Of a stretch of 64,000 nt of DNA, positions 9,626 through 21,381 are shown piece after piece. Made by a program: the position numbers and the translations under genes. Source of the stretch: Bufo bufo. Its lineage: Eukaryota; Chordata; Amphibia; Anura; Bufonidae. How positions within the stretch are numbered: position 1 is the stretch's first letter; the number at the start of each line of letters is the position of its first letter. Location: the NCBI RefSeq assembly GCF_905171765.1, contig NC_053398.1, positions 45,352,323 through 45,416,322 on the forward strand, read 5' to 3'. The notes under the pieces were generated by a model, which saw only the letters and a list, made by a program, of their open reading frames with translations, ran no database searches and was not told the origin of the DNA.

Positions 9626-9763
9626 TAAGCAACACCTGAAGCAAGGGCTGTGGCATTCACCAAAACACAGACACAATAAGATCCACAGTGAACTTGTCAA
9701 TTTAACCCACGAGTTGCCAGTCTCTCCGATCTCCTGGTACCTGCCACGGGAACGTCCGTGACA
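9626..9763. repeat. repeat family B, copy 2, right end
   Basis: It ends ..CACGGGAACGTCCGTGACA, inverted relative to the TGTCACG start at 4697. 9764-10114 holds no recognisable element or gene. Confidence 0.5.
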
Positions 9764-10114
9764 CTTGGTTAGATGTTCACCTCACTATAAGGCAGCAGCA
9801 AAATTGCGTTTTTGGTTTCTTTGTCCCCTTTTATTTTCGCAAGGACATGGTTTTTGCTGAAACTTTCATTAGGCAGGATCAAGGGCCCCTTTGCTTCTCC
9901 TCCTTTCCTTAAACTTTATATGTAGCTCTTGTGAGTGGTACCACAAAGCAAAAGCTGGTAAGTTCTGTCTTATCCACCATTTGTCCTGCCCAACAGGTTA
10001 TTGACGTGATATCACCAGAGGATGTCTCAATATCTTATGTTTCTTTTCACTGTGCAGTTTCTTTGGTCAGGGAGATATATGGCCCTTTTGGCAAAATCAG
10101 ACGTTGATCAGCTT

Positions 10115-11087
10115 TAGGCCCCTTTCACACGGGAGAGTATTCCGCGTGGATGCGATGCGTGAGTTGAACGCATTGCACCCGCACTGAATCCCGACCCATT
10201 CATTTCTATGGGGCTGTTCACATGAGCGGTGATTTTCACGCAATACTTGTGCGCTGCGTGAAAATCGCAGCATGCTCTATTTTTTGCGTTTTTCACGTAA
10301 CGCAGGCCCCATAGAAATGAATGGGGTTGCATGAAAATCGCAAGCATCCGCAAGCAAGGGCGGATGCAGTGCAATTTTCACGCACGGTTGCGAGGAGACG
10401 ATCGGGATGGAGACCCGATCATTATTATTTTCCCTTATAACATGGTTATAAGGGAAAATAATAGCATTCTTAATACAGAATGCATAGTAAAATAGCGCTG
10501 GAGGGGTTAAAAAAAATTAAAAATAATTTAACTCACCTTAATCCACTTGATCTCGCAGCCGGCATCGCTTCTGTATTCTTTCTTTGCTGTGTGCAGTAAC
10601 AGGACCTGTGGTGACGTCACTCCGGTCATCACATGATCCATCACATGATCTTTTACCATGGTGATGGATCATGTGATGGACCATGTGATGACCGGAGTGA
10701 CGTCACCACAGGTCCTGTTACTGCACACAGCAAAGAAAGAAGACAGAAGCAATGCCGGCTGCGCTATCAAGTGGATTAAGGTGAGTTAAATTTTATTTTT
10801 ATTTTTTTTAACCCCTCCAGCGCTATTTTACTATGCATTCTGTATTCAGAATGCTATTATTTTCCCTTATAACCATGTTATAAGGGAAAATAATACAATC
10901 TACAGAACACCGATCCCAAGCCCGAACTTCTGTGAAGAAGTTCAGGTTTGGGTACCAAACATGCGCGATTTTTCTCAAGCGAGTGCAAAACGCATTACAA
11001 TGTTTTGCACTCGCGCAGAAAATTCACGCATGTTCCCGCAACGTACCCGCACCTTTTCCCGCAACGCCCGTCTGAAAGAGGCCTTAG
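10115..11087. mobile_element. large palindromic MITE, family E copy 1
   Basis: The ends are TAGGCCCCTTTCACACGGG and, inverted, TAAGGCCTCTTTCAGACGGG. The centre (10424-10897) is a long hairpin: each arm carries TTTTCCCTTATAAC, AACCCCTCCAGCGCTATTTTA, GACCTGTGGTGACGTCAC and CATCACATGATC, meeting near 10660. Related copies lie at 18299-19063 and, in part, 62796-63275. Each arm has a TGACGTCA octamer (10612-10619, 10698-10705). Frames inside are by-products. 11088-11850 shows no recognisable element. Confidence 0.8.
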
Positions 11088-11849
11088 GTTTCTACCAGTT
11101 TTTCCTGACTGTCACCACTTCCTGTAATGTTATATGGATGGCAATTATTTAGACTTTTGCCTACCTATGGACTGCTCCATATCGTGACACTGCCTTGAAT
11201 TATTTAACTCCTTTTTGGAATCAGTGGTACGAAATTAGACTAGATCCGATATCCACTACATAGATGACTTTCTTGTTGCACCCCACATTTTCTTGGTTTT
11301 GAGGAGAAAAAGGGTTACTAGTTTTTTTTCACAGTTCCAATTTGTATAATTTTGGCACTGTGTTTGGTAAGAAGTGGTGCTCAGCTGAGTGGATGGGCAT
11401 TTGAATTGGTTCAGGGTTGTGCAGAAATGTAAGAGTTTGATTATGTTGTTGATGCTTTCTCCTGATTATTTTAGCAGGACTTTTTGGAAGTTTTAGAGGA
11501 TTTGGGAGGCTTGCCCTGCCTGCAACTGGTGGAGTCTAACTGATGTCCTTGGTGAGATGGTGCATGACTACAGCAAGTGGCTGTTGCTTATGGGTGGTCA
11601 GGAGGTCTTCTTAGAATGATGTGCGGCTCAAAGTTATGCTGAAGTACTTACTGTCCACTTGCAGTACAGATGTGTCCAGATGTTGCACATCATTGTTTGT
11701 GAAGAGTGGCCCTTAAATTTCATTTAGTTGGCTGGGGTCATTTATTGAGGGACTTGTGGCTATTTTTTGCCCGCCTGGGCGACAATATTTAGCCGCACAG
11801 ATAGGTTTTCACCGTGTTTGACAGTTGGGCTAATATACTAATATTTACA

Positions 11850-12240
11850 GGCATAAATGTTGGCAAAAAAATACTGTAGCCCAGGTTTTATGCCACATGC
11901 ACCAACTGCTGTAAATCTGCCTAAAGTATTGCCTATTCTAGGAGGTGTAACAAAGTGGTGTTCCGAGGGCTCTGGCCAGCACCTCTGTGCTCCAGTAATT
12001 TGCATATCAATAAAAATGCAGTTTTATCAACAACGAGACAACAGACTGTTATGATAGGAGTATCGTTTTATCAGCATGATCAACCCTGCCAGGCGGTATG
12101 CCTGATTTAATTGGGTTGATCATGCTGACAGATGCTCTTTAATTGGCTGAATGTATTATTTTCTGACTTGCAAGACACTGTAGGCCCTGTTTTCGTTGGG
12201 TGGGGTTATGCTGGGGGCCATGTTTAGCCCCTTCATCCAC
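11850..12240. repeat. unclassified sequence with a short palindrome
   Basis: A short inverted repeat (TTATCAGCATGATCAACCC at 12068 and GGGTTGATCATGCTGACAGA at 12113) sits at about 12067-12135, which suggests a small MITE. The rest is not recognised. Confidence 0.4.
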
Positions 12241-12289
12241 CAATTTTAAGTGGCACCTGTCAGTATGTGTTTTCCCTCGTATTCCATAC

Positions 12290-13070
12290 TTAACCCTTTC
12301 ATGACAAGGGTCATTGATACCCCTATGACCACGTCTAATTTTGCAAATCTGTCACTTTAAGTGGTAATAACTTTGGAACGCTTTTACTTTTACTTTACCA
12401 AACCATTCTGAGATTGTTTTCCCGTGACACATTGTACTAAATGACAGTCATAAATTTGAGTCAATATTTTCACCTTCATTTATGAAAAAATCCCAAATTT
12501 ACAAAAAATAAATAAAAAATTCGCAATTTTCTAAATTTCTATTTCTCTGCTTTTAACACAGAAAGTGATACCTCATAAAATATTTATTACTTAACATTCC
12601 CCATATGTCTACCTTATGTTGGCATCATTATGGAAACCCCCATAAATGAAACTACACCCCTCAAGTTACTCAAAACTGATCTTACAAACTTTGTTAACCC
12701 TTTAGATGTTCCACAAGAATTAAAGGAAAATGGAGATTAAATATTTACATTTAATTTTTTTTTCAGATTTTCCATTTTAATAAATCTTTTTCTTTAACAC
12801 ATTGAGGGTTAACAGCCAAACAAAACTCATAATTTATTACCCTGATTCTGCGCTTTACAGAAACACCACACATGTGGTCGTAAACTGATGTAAGGGCACA
12901 CAGCAGGGCGCAGAAGAAATTGAGAGCCGTATGGTTTTTGGAAGGCAGATATTGCTGGACTGCTTTTTAGATGCCATGTCCCATTTGAAGCCCTCCTATA
13001 GTAGAAACTCCCAAAACGTGACCCCATTTTGGAAACTAGGGGATAAGGTGCCAGTTTTATTGGTACTATT
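12290..13070. repeat. interspersed repeat family A, second locus
   Basis: This shares with 593-862 and 1227-1560 the string of motifs AAACTACACCCCTCAA, TTAACCCTTTAGATGTTCCACA, TTTTCCATTTTAAT, AGGGTTAACAG and TGTGGTCGTAAACTG, then GAGAGCCGTATGGTTTTTGG. It is non-coding. Confidence 0.7.
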
Positions 13071-14010
13071 TTTGGGTAAATATGATTTTTAATTGCTCTA
13101 TATGAATTTTTTTGTGAAGCGAGAAAACCAGAAAATGGCTGTTTTGGCATTGTTTTTATTTTTTACAACATTTATCTGACAGGGTAGATCATGTGCTTTT
13201 TTTATAGAGCAGGTTGTTACGGACGCAATGATGTCAAATATATCTACTTTGTTTGTTTCAGTTTTACATAATAAAGCATTTTTGAAAAAAAAATTATGTT
13301 TTTGTGTCTCCATTTTCTGAACGCCTTATTTTTTTTATTTTTTGCCAATCATCTTGTGCAGGGGCTCGTTTTTTGCAGGAAGAGTTGATGTTTTAATTGG
13401 TACCATTTTTGGGTACATAGGATTTTTTAATCATTCATTATTACACTTTACAGGGCAAGGTGACCAAAAATTGGTAATTTTGGCACAGTTTTTATTTATT
13501 CATTTTTACAGAGTTCACCTGAAGGATTAGGTCATGTGACATTTTTATAGAGCAGATCATTACGGACTTGGAAATACCTGATATGTATACTTTTTCTTAT
13601 TTATTTAAGTTTTACAGAATAATAGCATTTTTGAAACAATAAAAGATTATGTTTTAGTGTCTCCATAGTCTGAGAGCCATAGCTTTTTTATTATTTGACC
13701 AATCATCTTAGGTAGGGTCTAATTTTTTGCGGGATGAGGTGACGGTTAGATTGGTACTATTTTGGGGGGCATTCGCCTTTTTGATCGCTTGGTGTTGAAA
13801 AAAAAATTTAAATAAGGTGACAAAAAATGGCTTTTTTGGCACTGTTTTTATTATAAAAATTTTTTTTACGGTGTTCAGCTGACAGGTTAGGTCATGGGAT
13901 ATTTTTATAGAGCTGGTTGTTACGGATGCGGCGATACCTAATCTGTATACTTTTTAAAATTTATTTCACTTTAACATAATAATAGCATATTTGAAAAAAA
14001 TAAAGATGTT
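13040..14010. repeat. three tandem copies of a ~360-bp AT-rich repeat
   Basis: Each unit passes through GGTACTATTTTTGGG.., a TGGCTTTTTTGGCA-type stretch, TTTTTATAGAGC(A/T)G(G/A)T, TACGGA(C/T), ATA(T)GTATACTTTTT and AATAATAGCAT.TTTTGAAA, before restarting with the next TTGGTAC motif (13397, 13752). Units start near 13050, 13390 and 13750. It is AT-rich with no coding capacity, and probably the tail of the family A repeat. Confidence 0.65.
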
Positions 14011-14016
14011 TTAGGC

Positions 14017-14369
14017 AACTGCAAGAACGGATCCGTCTGTCCGTTTGTCATACGGACAAACGGATTTGTTTTGATTTTTTTTCACATTTTTATGATGATT
14101 TAGACTACTTTCACACTAGCGGCACGGACCTCCGGCAGGCTTTGCCGTTGGGTGAACAGCCTGTTGGATCCGTGTGAAAGTAGCCTAAAACATCATAAAG
14201 ATGTGAAAAAAAATCAAAATGGATCCGTTTGTCCGTATGACAAACGGACAGCGGATCTGTTCTTGCAATGCATGCTTAAGACGGATCAGGATCCTGATCA
14301 GTCTTAAAATGCAATCAGTTGGCATACGTTTTGCCGAATTCCTCTGCCGCAAGTGTGAAAGTAGCCTTA
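14017..14369. mobile_element. nested palindromic MITE
   Basis: Outer arms carry GGATCCGT..TGTCCGTTTGTCATACGGAC and its inverse. A second small palindrome (14094-14190, TTTAGACTACTTTCACACTAG .. GTGTGAAAGTAGCCTAAA) sits inside. The element ends GTGTGAAAGTAGCCTTAG. Confidence 0.65.
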
Positions 14370-14491
14370 GGCCTCATGCACACGACCGTTGTTTTGGTCC
14401 GCATCCGAGCCGCAGTTTTTGCGGCTCGGATGAAGACCCATTCACTTCAATGGGGCCGCAAAAGATGCGGAGCAACCTTGAAATACCTGCC
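14367..14491. mobile_element. fragment of a GGCCTCATGCACACGACCG-type MITE
   Basis: Only one end is present (TTAGGCCTCATGCACACGAC), followed by an internal stem GCCGCAGTTTTTGCGGC. The other end is missing and the LINE at 14492 follows. Confidence 0.6.
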
Positions 14492-15499
14492 AAAATCCTA
14501 CGAGATGTGAATTATAACCCATTACTGAAAGGCACATGTAAAGTCTGGTCAAAGATGAGACAGATTTTAGCACCCACTCCATCACCTCTAATGCCCGCAA
14601 ACTTAGTGCCAAATATTGTCACAAATATAGACTCTCCATACTTAGATCTCTGGGACAAGCTAAAAGATCATTCTCTAGCTGATCTTTTCACGTTAAATAA
14701 AACCCCGTCACAGGCAGAACTATTAAGGTTGCTTAACACCTCACATTTAAACGCCCTCCACTTGGCGCATTTCCGCAAAGTAACAGAGAGATTCCTTGCT
14801 GCTTTTTCGACTATTAGGCAGCTCACTTCATTTTAAACTCTCCTGAAAGCAAACCAAGCTTCATCGAGGAAAGTGGGAAACTTGTACGCTCAAATTAGCT
14901 CCCCGCAATCAGCTATAAAGCCAGCCTTTCTATCTGAGTGGGAAAAGGAATTAAATATTACACTTTCAGACACTGAAACAAAAACCATTCTAGCTACATC
15001 ACAAGGTTTCTCCCAATGTGTTAGGTTGCAAGAAAACCATTACAAGATATTGACCAGATGGTACAGGACGCCGGAGTTCCTTTTTAAACATAATCTTTCC
15101 CAAACTAACGCTTGTTGGAGATGTGAAACTGGTGAAGGCTCGCTCTCTCACATTTGGTATACATGTCCGGCAATCGCCACCTACTGGTCCCAAATAGAAC
15201 AAACAATTAACAAAGTCAGTACAACACCTTTAACACTGAAGATAGAACACATAGTGTTAGCAAATGCATCAACCTCATATAGACCGTCTAAACTTAACCT
15301 AGCCACCCATTTAATCGCAGCAGCTAAGGCATTAGTTCCAGTCCATTGGCTTAGCAGGGACCCACCTACTCATCATGAATGGACCCAGAAAGTTGATCAA
15401 ATCTGCAAGTTCGAGGAGATCTCTAGCTATAACAATAGAACTAGAGACAAGTTTCTTAAGATTTGGAACCCATGGCGAGACTTCCAAGCATTAAGATAG
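14492..15499 (+). pseudogene. C-terminus of L1-Tx1 ORF2
   Basis: Two frames cover the C-terminal third of ORF2: one to 14836, then 14873-15499 after a break near 14836. The region matches the end of the ORF2 at 53851-57366 (shared CVRLQENHYK/CVRLQENSYK, RWYRTPEF/RWYRTPSF). It contains the L1 C-terminal Cys/His motif (CWRC, then SHIW and C), thought to bind RNA. Reverse transcriptase and endonuclease domains are absent because of 5' truncation. It is non-functional. Confidence 0.85.
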
Positions 15500-16079
15500 G
15501 ACGTGTCTTTTTATAACCACTGCGACTAAACGACTTCCCCAAAAAGGACCCTTTGCATTGAGAAAAGTTGAGAAATGTTGCTGCTGCTGCTTTGCTTTAT
15601 TTAACAATGATACATAGACGAAAGATGCGTTAATGAAATGATGCACAAATGATAAATAGATAAAGGACAGACAATATGTGCGTCAAAGAAGCTGGTACCC
15701 CCCCCCCCCCTCCTCCCCTCCCCCTCCTCCCTCTTCCCTTTTACCCAAAACCCTTGTTTATTATTGTTTATTATTTATTTTAAAGTTCGGGTAACGGATT
15801 GCTCCCCACTGTCGACTTGATGACATAGTTGCGCATGGTAGCAACCGTCCACTCGTAATGTTTTGTAGAGTTGACACATCTCATGAGACACAGTAAGATG
15901 GACTTGACGCTATTGTAAACATAATGTCCAGTATGTCCTCTTTTTCAGGTATTATTCCAATTACTGTCCTGTAATTTCCGGCACCATGTACCTATGCAAT
16001 ATCTCTGTGATGTGTCTGTTATGATATTTTATTGTACGTTGATAAAATATGAAAATAAAGAATTACAAAAAAAAAAAAA
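14492..16079 (+). mobile_element. 5'-truncated L1-Tx1 LINE
   Basis: It is flanked by the 12-bp direct repeat GAAATACCTGCC (14480-14491 and 16080-16091). The 3' end carries AATAAAG and a run of A at about 16065-16079. These are the marks of L1 target-primed insertion. The 3' UTR (15500-16079) contains a C/T-rich tract at 15698-15740. The homologous region of the L1 at 53182-57366 confirms the family. Confidence 0.92.
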
Positions 16080-16092
16080 GAAATACCTGCCT

Positions 16093-17736
16093 TAGGCCTC
16101 ATGCACACGACAGTATTTTTTCACGGTCCGCAAAACGGGGTTCCGTTTTTCCGTGATCCGTGACCGTTTTTTCATCCGTCGGTCTTCCTTGATTTTTGGA
16201 GGATCCACGGACATGAAAAAAAAAGTCGTTTTGGTGTCCGCCTGGCCGTGCGGAGCCAAACGGATCCGTCCTGAATTACAATGCAAGTCAATGGGGACGG
16301 ATCCGTTTGACGGTGACACAATATGGTGCAATTTCAAACGGATCCGTCCCCCATTGACTTTCAATGTGAAGTCAGGAGTTAATATACCATAGGATCTGAG
16401 TTTTCTCCAATCCGATGGTATATTTTAACTTGAAGCGTCCCCATCACCATGGGAACGCCTCTATGTTAGAATATACCATCGGATTTGAGTTATATTGTGA
16501 AACTCAGATCCAACAGTATATTCTAACACAGAGGCGTTCCCATGGTGATGGGGACGCTTCAAGTTAGAATATACTGAGAACTATGTACATGACTGCCCCC
16601 TGCTGCCTGGCAGCACCCGATCTCTTACAGGGGGCTGTGATCCGCACAATTAACCCCTCAGGTGCTGCACCCCCCCCCCCATCATTGGTGGCAGGGGAGA
16701 GTTAGAAGCATCATACTTACCTGCTGCGCTGTCTGTGACCGGCCGGGAGCTCCTCCTACTGGTAAGTGACAGGTCTGTGCGGCGCATTGCTTAATGATCT
16801 GTCACTTACCAGTAGGAGGAGCTCCCGGCCGGTCACAGACAGCGCAGCAGGTAAGTATGATGCTTCTAACTCTCCGCTGCCACCAATGATCGGGAGGGGG
16901 GGGGAGGGGAGGCCGCACACTGGCCACCAATGATATTAATACAATAGAGGGGGGGCCGGGGGGTGCGCACACTGGCCACCAATGATAATACAATAGAGGG
17001 AGGGGGGGCCGGGGGGGGCGCACACTGTGCCAAGGGAGGGGGGGCGGGGGGGGCCGCACACTGTGCCACCAATGAAAATAATACAATAGAGGGAGGGAGG
17101 GCCGCACTGGCCACCAATGAAATTAAAACTGGGAGGGAGGAGGGTCTGCCCCCTGCTGCCTGGCAGCCCCTGAGCTCTTATAGGGGGCTATGATATGCAC
17201 AATTAACCCCTTCAGGTGCAGCACCTGAGGGGTTAATTGTGCGGATCACAGCCCCCTGTAAGAGATCGGGTGCTGCCAGGCAGCAGGGGGCAGTCATGTA
17301 CACAGTTCTCAGTATATTCTAACTAGAAGCGTCCCCATCACTATGGGAACGCCTCTGTGTTAGACTATACTGTCGGATTTGAGTTTTCACGAAGTGAAAA
17401 CTCAGCTCTGAAAAAGCTTTCATACAGACGGATCTTCGGATCCGTCTGTATGAAAGTAACCTACGGCCACGGATCAAGGACGCGGATGCCAATCTTGTGT
17501 GCATCCGTGTTCTTTCACGGACCCATTGACTTGAATGGGTCCGTGAACCGTTGTCCGTCAAAAAAATAGGACAGGTCATATTTTTTTGACGGACAGGAAA
17601 CACGGATCACGGATGCGGCTGCAAAACGGTGCATTTTCCGATTTTTCCACGGACCCATTGAAAGTCAATGGGTCCGCGAAAAAAAAAACGGAAAACGGCC
17701 ACGGATGCACACAACGGTCGTGTGCATGAGGTCTTA
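16093..17736. mobile_element. giant nested palindromic MITE
   Basis: The ends are TTAGGCCTCATGCACACGAC and, inverted, TAAGACCTCATGCACACGAC. Successive inner layers are also inverted. GAACGCCTC..GAATATA..CATC blocks lie at 16430-16575 and 17325-17390. GCAGCACCCGATCTCTTACA at 16609 has its inverse at about 17258. A third hairpin at about 16695-16880 (GGCCGGGAGCTCCTCCTACT and its inverse) lies between. The frames on both strands are Pro/Gly-rich by-products of the G-rich arrays. Confidence 0.75.
16890..17130. repeat. G-rich minisatellite inside the palindrome
   Basis: Four to five units of about 50-60 bp share CACACTG(G)CCACCAATGA..AATACAATAGAGGG and long G runs (GGGAGGGGGGGCCGGGGGG). Multiple G runs of four or more on one strand could form quadruplexes. 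Confidence 0.75.
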
Positions 17737-18298
17737 CTCGTGTGATATATCTGCTCTACGATTTTGGTTTTCAGATTGTAGGGTTGGACATATTTTTTTC
17801 TTTTTTACCTAGCTGTTAAAATCTTGTTTTTTCCCACAAGTCACATCAGAGTGTTGACCAAATGGATATGTTGAAGTGTAGAAGGGAAGGTCCACTTGGT
17901 CGCTGGGACTCTATTGACTTGCATAAAACTCCTGAATGAGATGTGATTTTAGGATATGGTTTTAATTTAATTAATTTCTTTTATTTAAAGTGCCTTACTC
18001 TCTATGGTTCAGAACAGGTTTAACAATAAAGCTATGACCAACACCCAGCCATCAAAAGAATGTTTTCTGTGTCTTTATTCCAGGTTATGGACAAGGTGCT
18101 ATATGTCCTAATCACGGATCTGCAAAATATTGATGTCGTCCGTGTACCATCCGCATATTTTTATTTTTATTCAATGGGTATGTGGTTTGCATTTTGCAGA
18201 ACGAACATAAGGATGCAGAAAGCACCCAGATGACTAATAGATGCCGGACTGGGAGGATTTTACCGTAATAATTAGAGATGAGAGAATTTTTTAAAAAT
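17737..18298. other. no recognisable element
   Basis: I see no gene and no clear repeat structure here. It may be old unique or decayed sequence. Confidence 0.4.
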
Positions 18299-19063
18299 GG
18301 GCCTCTTTCTCACGGGCGTCGCGTGTGAGGGCCGGACAAGATGCGGGAAAATGCACAATTTTTCTGCGCGAGTGCAAAGCGTTTTAATGCGTTTCGCAAG
18401 CGTGCGTGAGATAAATCGGCATGTTTGGTACCCAGACCCGTACCGGCTCGTCTTCTTTCTTCTTCTTCTTTGAGGACCTGGGAGGAAAAGGACCTTTGGT
18501 GACGTCACTGCGCTCATCACATGGTCCATCACATGATCCATCACCATGGTGATGGACCATGTTATGAGCGCAGTGACGTCACCAAAGGTCCTTTTCCTCC
18601 CAGGTCCTCAAAGAAGAAAAAAGAAGACGAGCAGGGCTGCGTGAACAAGTGGATGAGGTGAGATTAATTAAAAAAAAAATTTTAACCCCTCCATCCCTAA
18701 TTTACTTAGCATTCTGTATTAAGAATGCTAAGTAAATAACCATGTTATAAGGGAAAATAATAAATATCGGGTCCCCATCCAGATAGTCTCCTAGCAACCA
18801 TGCTTGAAAATTGCACCGCATCCGCACTTGCACCGCGATTTTTACGCTGCCCCATTCACTTCTATGGGGCCTGCGTTATGTGAAAAACACACCATATAGA
18901 GCATGCTGCGATTTTCACGCAACGCACCAGTGATGCGTGAAAATCACTGCTCATGTGCACAGCCCCATTGGAGTGAATGGGTCCGGATTCAGTGCAGGTG
19001 CAATGCGTTCAACTCACGCATTGCAACCGCACGGAATTCTCGCCCGTATAAAAGGGGCCTTAG
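18299..19063. mobile_element. palindromic MITE, family E copy 2 (inverted)
   Basis: Homologous to 10115-11087 in the opposite orientation. The hairpin centre near 18540 has arms GACCTGGGAGGAAAAGGACC..GTGACGTCACTG.GCTCATCAC. TGACGTCA lies at 18500-18507 and 18574-18581. It ends ..CGTATAAAAGGGGCCTTA. 19064-19728 is AT-rich; 19450-19600 shares TTTAGAACATATAACTGCACC with 40570-40770. Confidence 0.8.
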
Positions 19064-19728
19064 AATCACTGTACACTTCACTTATTTGGGCAGTCACGGG
19101 GCCAAAACCGATCAAATAACTCAAATAACTCGATGTTAGCGCCAAGAAGAAGCGCACTCCTTTTACACCGTTGTCAGCTGATTCCACATAGATGTCTACT
19201 GAGCCTGTTCTATTAAACGCTTATACAAGTAGAGCCCCCCGACAGAGTGAAAAGGGTGTCAGCTGTAAGTATTGTTGACGTCACTGATTATTTTGTCTTT
19301 CCTCTGATCGGTCAGAACAACAACCCCCAAAAAACTGATCCTGTCTGTGGAGCATCTGCCTTCACTCGGTCAGCATTTGGTCAGTAATCCATCAGTATTG
19401 CTAATGCCAAAAAATAAAAAAAATAAAAAATAAAAAGGAAATGAAAAGACCCCCAAAAAGTCTGTAATTTTCTCACTTCACCACACAACGGCAAATACTT
19501 TTTTTGTGCCACTAATACACGCAAAAAAGGGCTTTAGAACATATAACTGCACCACTGAGCGGCAAATAGGCCCTTTTTTTCCCACTTATACACTGCCATT
19601 TAAACCCATTTTTTTTCTCTGCTTGGTTAAGAGGAGTGGTTTGTGCTTCCAGGTGCTATTAATTACACCACTGAACTATCCAGAGCTTGCTCTACCTGAA
19701 GCTTGCTGCACTAAGTGGGCTTGTGAAT

Positions 19729-20115
19729 AAGACCTCCTGCACACGAATGTGTGCGCTCCATGGCCGTATTGCGGACCGCATTTGCGGATCCGCAATATAC
19801 GGGCACCGCTCTGTGTGCATTCCGCATCCTGGATGCGGACCCATTCACTTCAATCGGTCCGCAAATCCGGAGTTGCGGAATGGTGCCGAAAGGAACCCTA
19901 TGGGAGCACTACTGAGTGCTTCCGTGGGGTTTTGTCCCATACTTCCGTTCCGTAAAAAGAAAGAACATGTCCTATCTTTTTGCGGAACGGCCGGATCGTG
20001 GACCCATTGAAGTGAATGGGTCCACGAACCGCTGCGGCTACCCCACGGACGGTATTCGTGCACTGCGGCCCACAGCGTGACCATGGGGCGCACACGTTTG
20101 TGTGCAGGAGGCCTA
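19729..20115. mobile_element. palindromic MITE, GGCCTCCTGCACAC type
   Basis: The ends are TAAGACCTCCTGCACACGAA and, inverted, TTAGGCCTCCTGCACACAAA. The interior is rich in CGGATCCGC/TTGCGGA motifs and in CCCATTCACTTCAAT with its inverse. Overlapping frames on both strands are by-products. Confidence 0.75.
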
Positions 20116-20288
20116 AGTGGAGTTTAATGAACCGGATTTTAAGACAAGGAGCAAGAAACTAAGGTTTGCTAGATTTTCATTGTGTGTTGTTGGCTTGATT
20201 TTAGCTAGTCTTCCAACTACAGCAGACAGGGTCTAATTCCAACTCATATTTACTGTTCTCCTTCCTTACTGTTAATCCCCATTTAAAC

Positions 20289-20489
20289 ATGTGCTCCGTG
20301 GACAATGCTACCAAGTGTGTGTCCTGTGCAATGTATGCGTGCCTTGAAGAGCCATTCGAGGGAGAATACATTTGCACTAGATGCAATCACATTGCGTATT
20401 TGGAAGCCCAGATCTTGGATCTAAATAAGCAGCTTGAAATACTTATGGGCATTGCAGACCTGGAGAGAGGCTTAGACCTCACTGTGTAG
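20289..20489 (+). CDS. CR1-like ORF1 fragment (zinc-finger plus coiled coil)
   Basis: 66 codons from the ATG at 20289. CVSCAMYACLEEPF..YICTRC gives two CxxC pairs, consistent with the PHD-like or zinc-ribbon start of CR1 ORF1. A heptad stretch follows (YLEAQILDLNKQLEIL) that would form a short coiled coil. The frame stops at 20489; downstream to about 20750 related coding is visible only with frame changes. The role in the family is nucleic-acid binding and RNP formation. Assignment to CR1 rests mainly on position upstream of the CR1 endonuclease. Confidence 0.5.
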   Translation: MCSVDNATKCVSCAMYACLEEPFEGEYICTRCNHIAYLEAQILDLNKQLEILMGIADLERGLDLTV

Positions 20490-20751
20490 GCACTGACTGG
20501 GGTCAGTGCAATGGAGGTGGGAGGAGGAGGGCAAGATCAGGACTATCAGGTCAGCAGTTGGGTTAATGTAGTAAGAAGGGGTAGAGGGAAAAGTCTGAGC
20601 TGGATAGCCCTAGTAAATATGCCTGTTTGACTGATATTGGGGATGAAAGCCCAGGGCCAGCAACACTGCAGCAGGGCATTTCTCCTAGCAACCAGGAGGA
20701 TGAACGCTGCAGGAAGGATGGGAAAAGGAGTGCAGCAAAGGTTAGACAGTG

Positions 20752-21381
20752 CAGCGTCCCACTAGTGACCATGGGCACTGCCAAATTGTTGTATTGTATT
20801 TGGCATTACATGTTATGCTGAGTTTTATATATTTGCTTCTTAATCCATGTTAACAGGCTGGTAGGGTGCACTACATCACATCCATCACTAGATGGGGATA
20901 GCATTAGTATATATATACCTAAGTTCAGGCCTAGTAGTTCAGTGAGTGTGTGTTGAGGAGATGGAGTAGCTGGAGTGAGGAGCAGGGGGAAAGAGAGGAC
21001 CCCCTCCTCTCAGCTCAATCTCTGAGGCCCCACGGTCCAGAGGAGCCAAGTGATCTTTTCCCAAGTTTTAGGCCAAGAAGCAAGGCTGAGGTGAGACCTC
21101 CTTCTGCAGTCTATCCCTCCGGGAGGACAAGTGAAAAATTGTGTTTTGACTACAAAAGAGACAAAGGAAGATAACTAATCTTAATAGGCTTATAGGCTCC
21201 TTTGAATTCGGTGTAGGACAATCTAGCTACAGGCAGCCTCACCGGTATATAGAAGACAGAAAGGCCAATCTGTTGTGTCACTTAAGTGGAAGGAAGGATC
21301 AGAAACCACCATTATTGGGATTAGAATAAGGCAAGGAGCTAGATACTAGCCAGGTGGATTTTCACTAACATAACTGAACTT
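20752..21381. repeat. LTR-like insertion in CR1 ORF1
   Basis: It begins TGCAGCGTCCCACTAG, like the ends TGCAGCGTAC (5171) and TGCAGCGCCCCACAT (43071). It contains TATATATATACC near 20908. No open interior or partner LTR is visible, so a solo LTR is possible. The right edge is uncertain. Confidence 0.35.

Noticed and set aside
11257..11274. YIDDFL-like codons resembling a reverse-transcriptase catalytic box
   Set aside because: No flanking RT motifs in any frame; stops within a few dozen codons on both sides. Likely chance.
16802..17193. Pro-rich and Gly-rich frames
   Set aside because: They translate the G-rich minisatellite and its complement.
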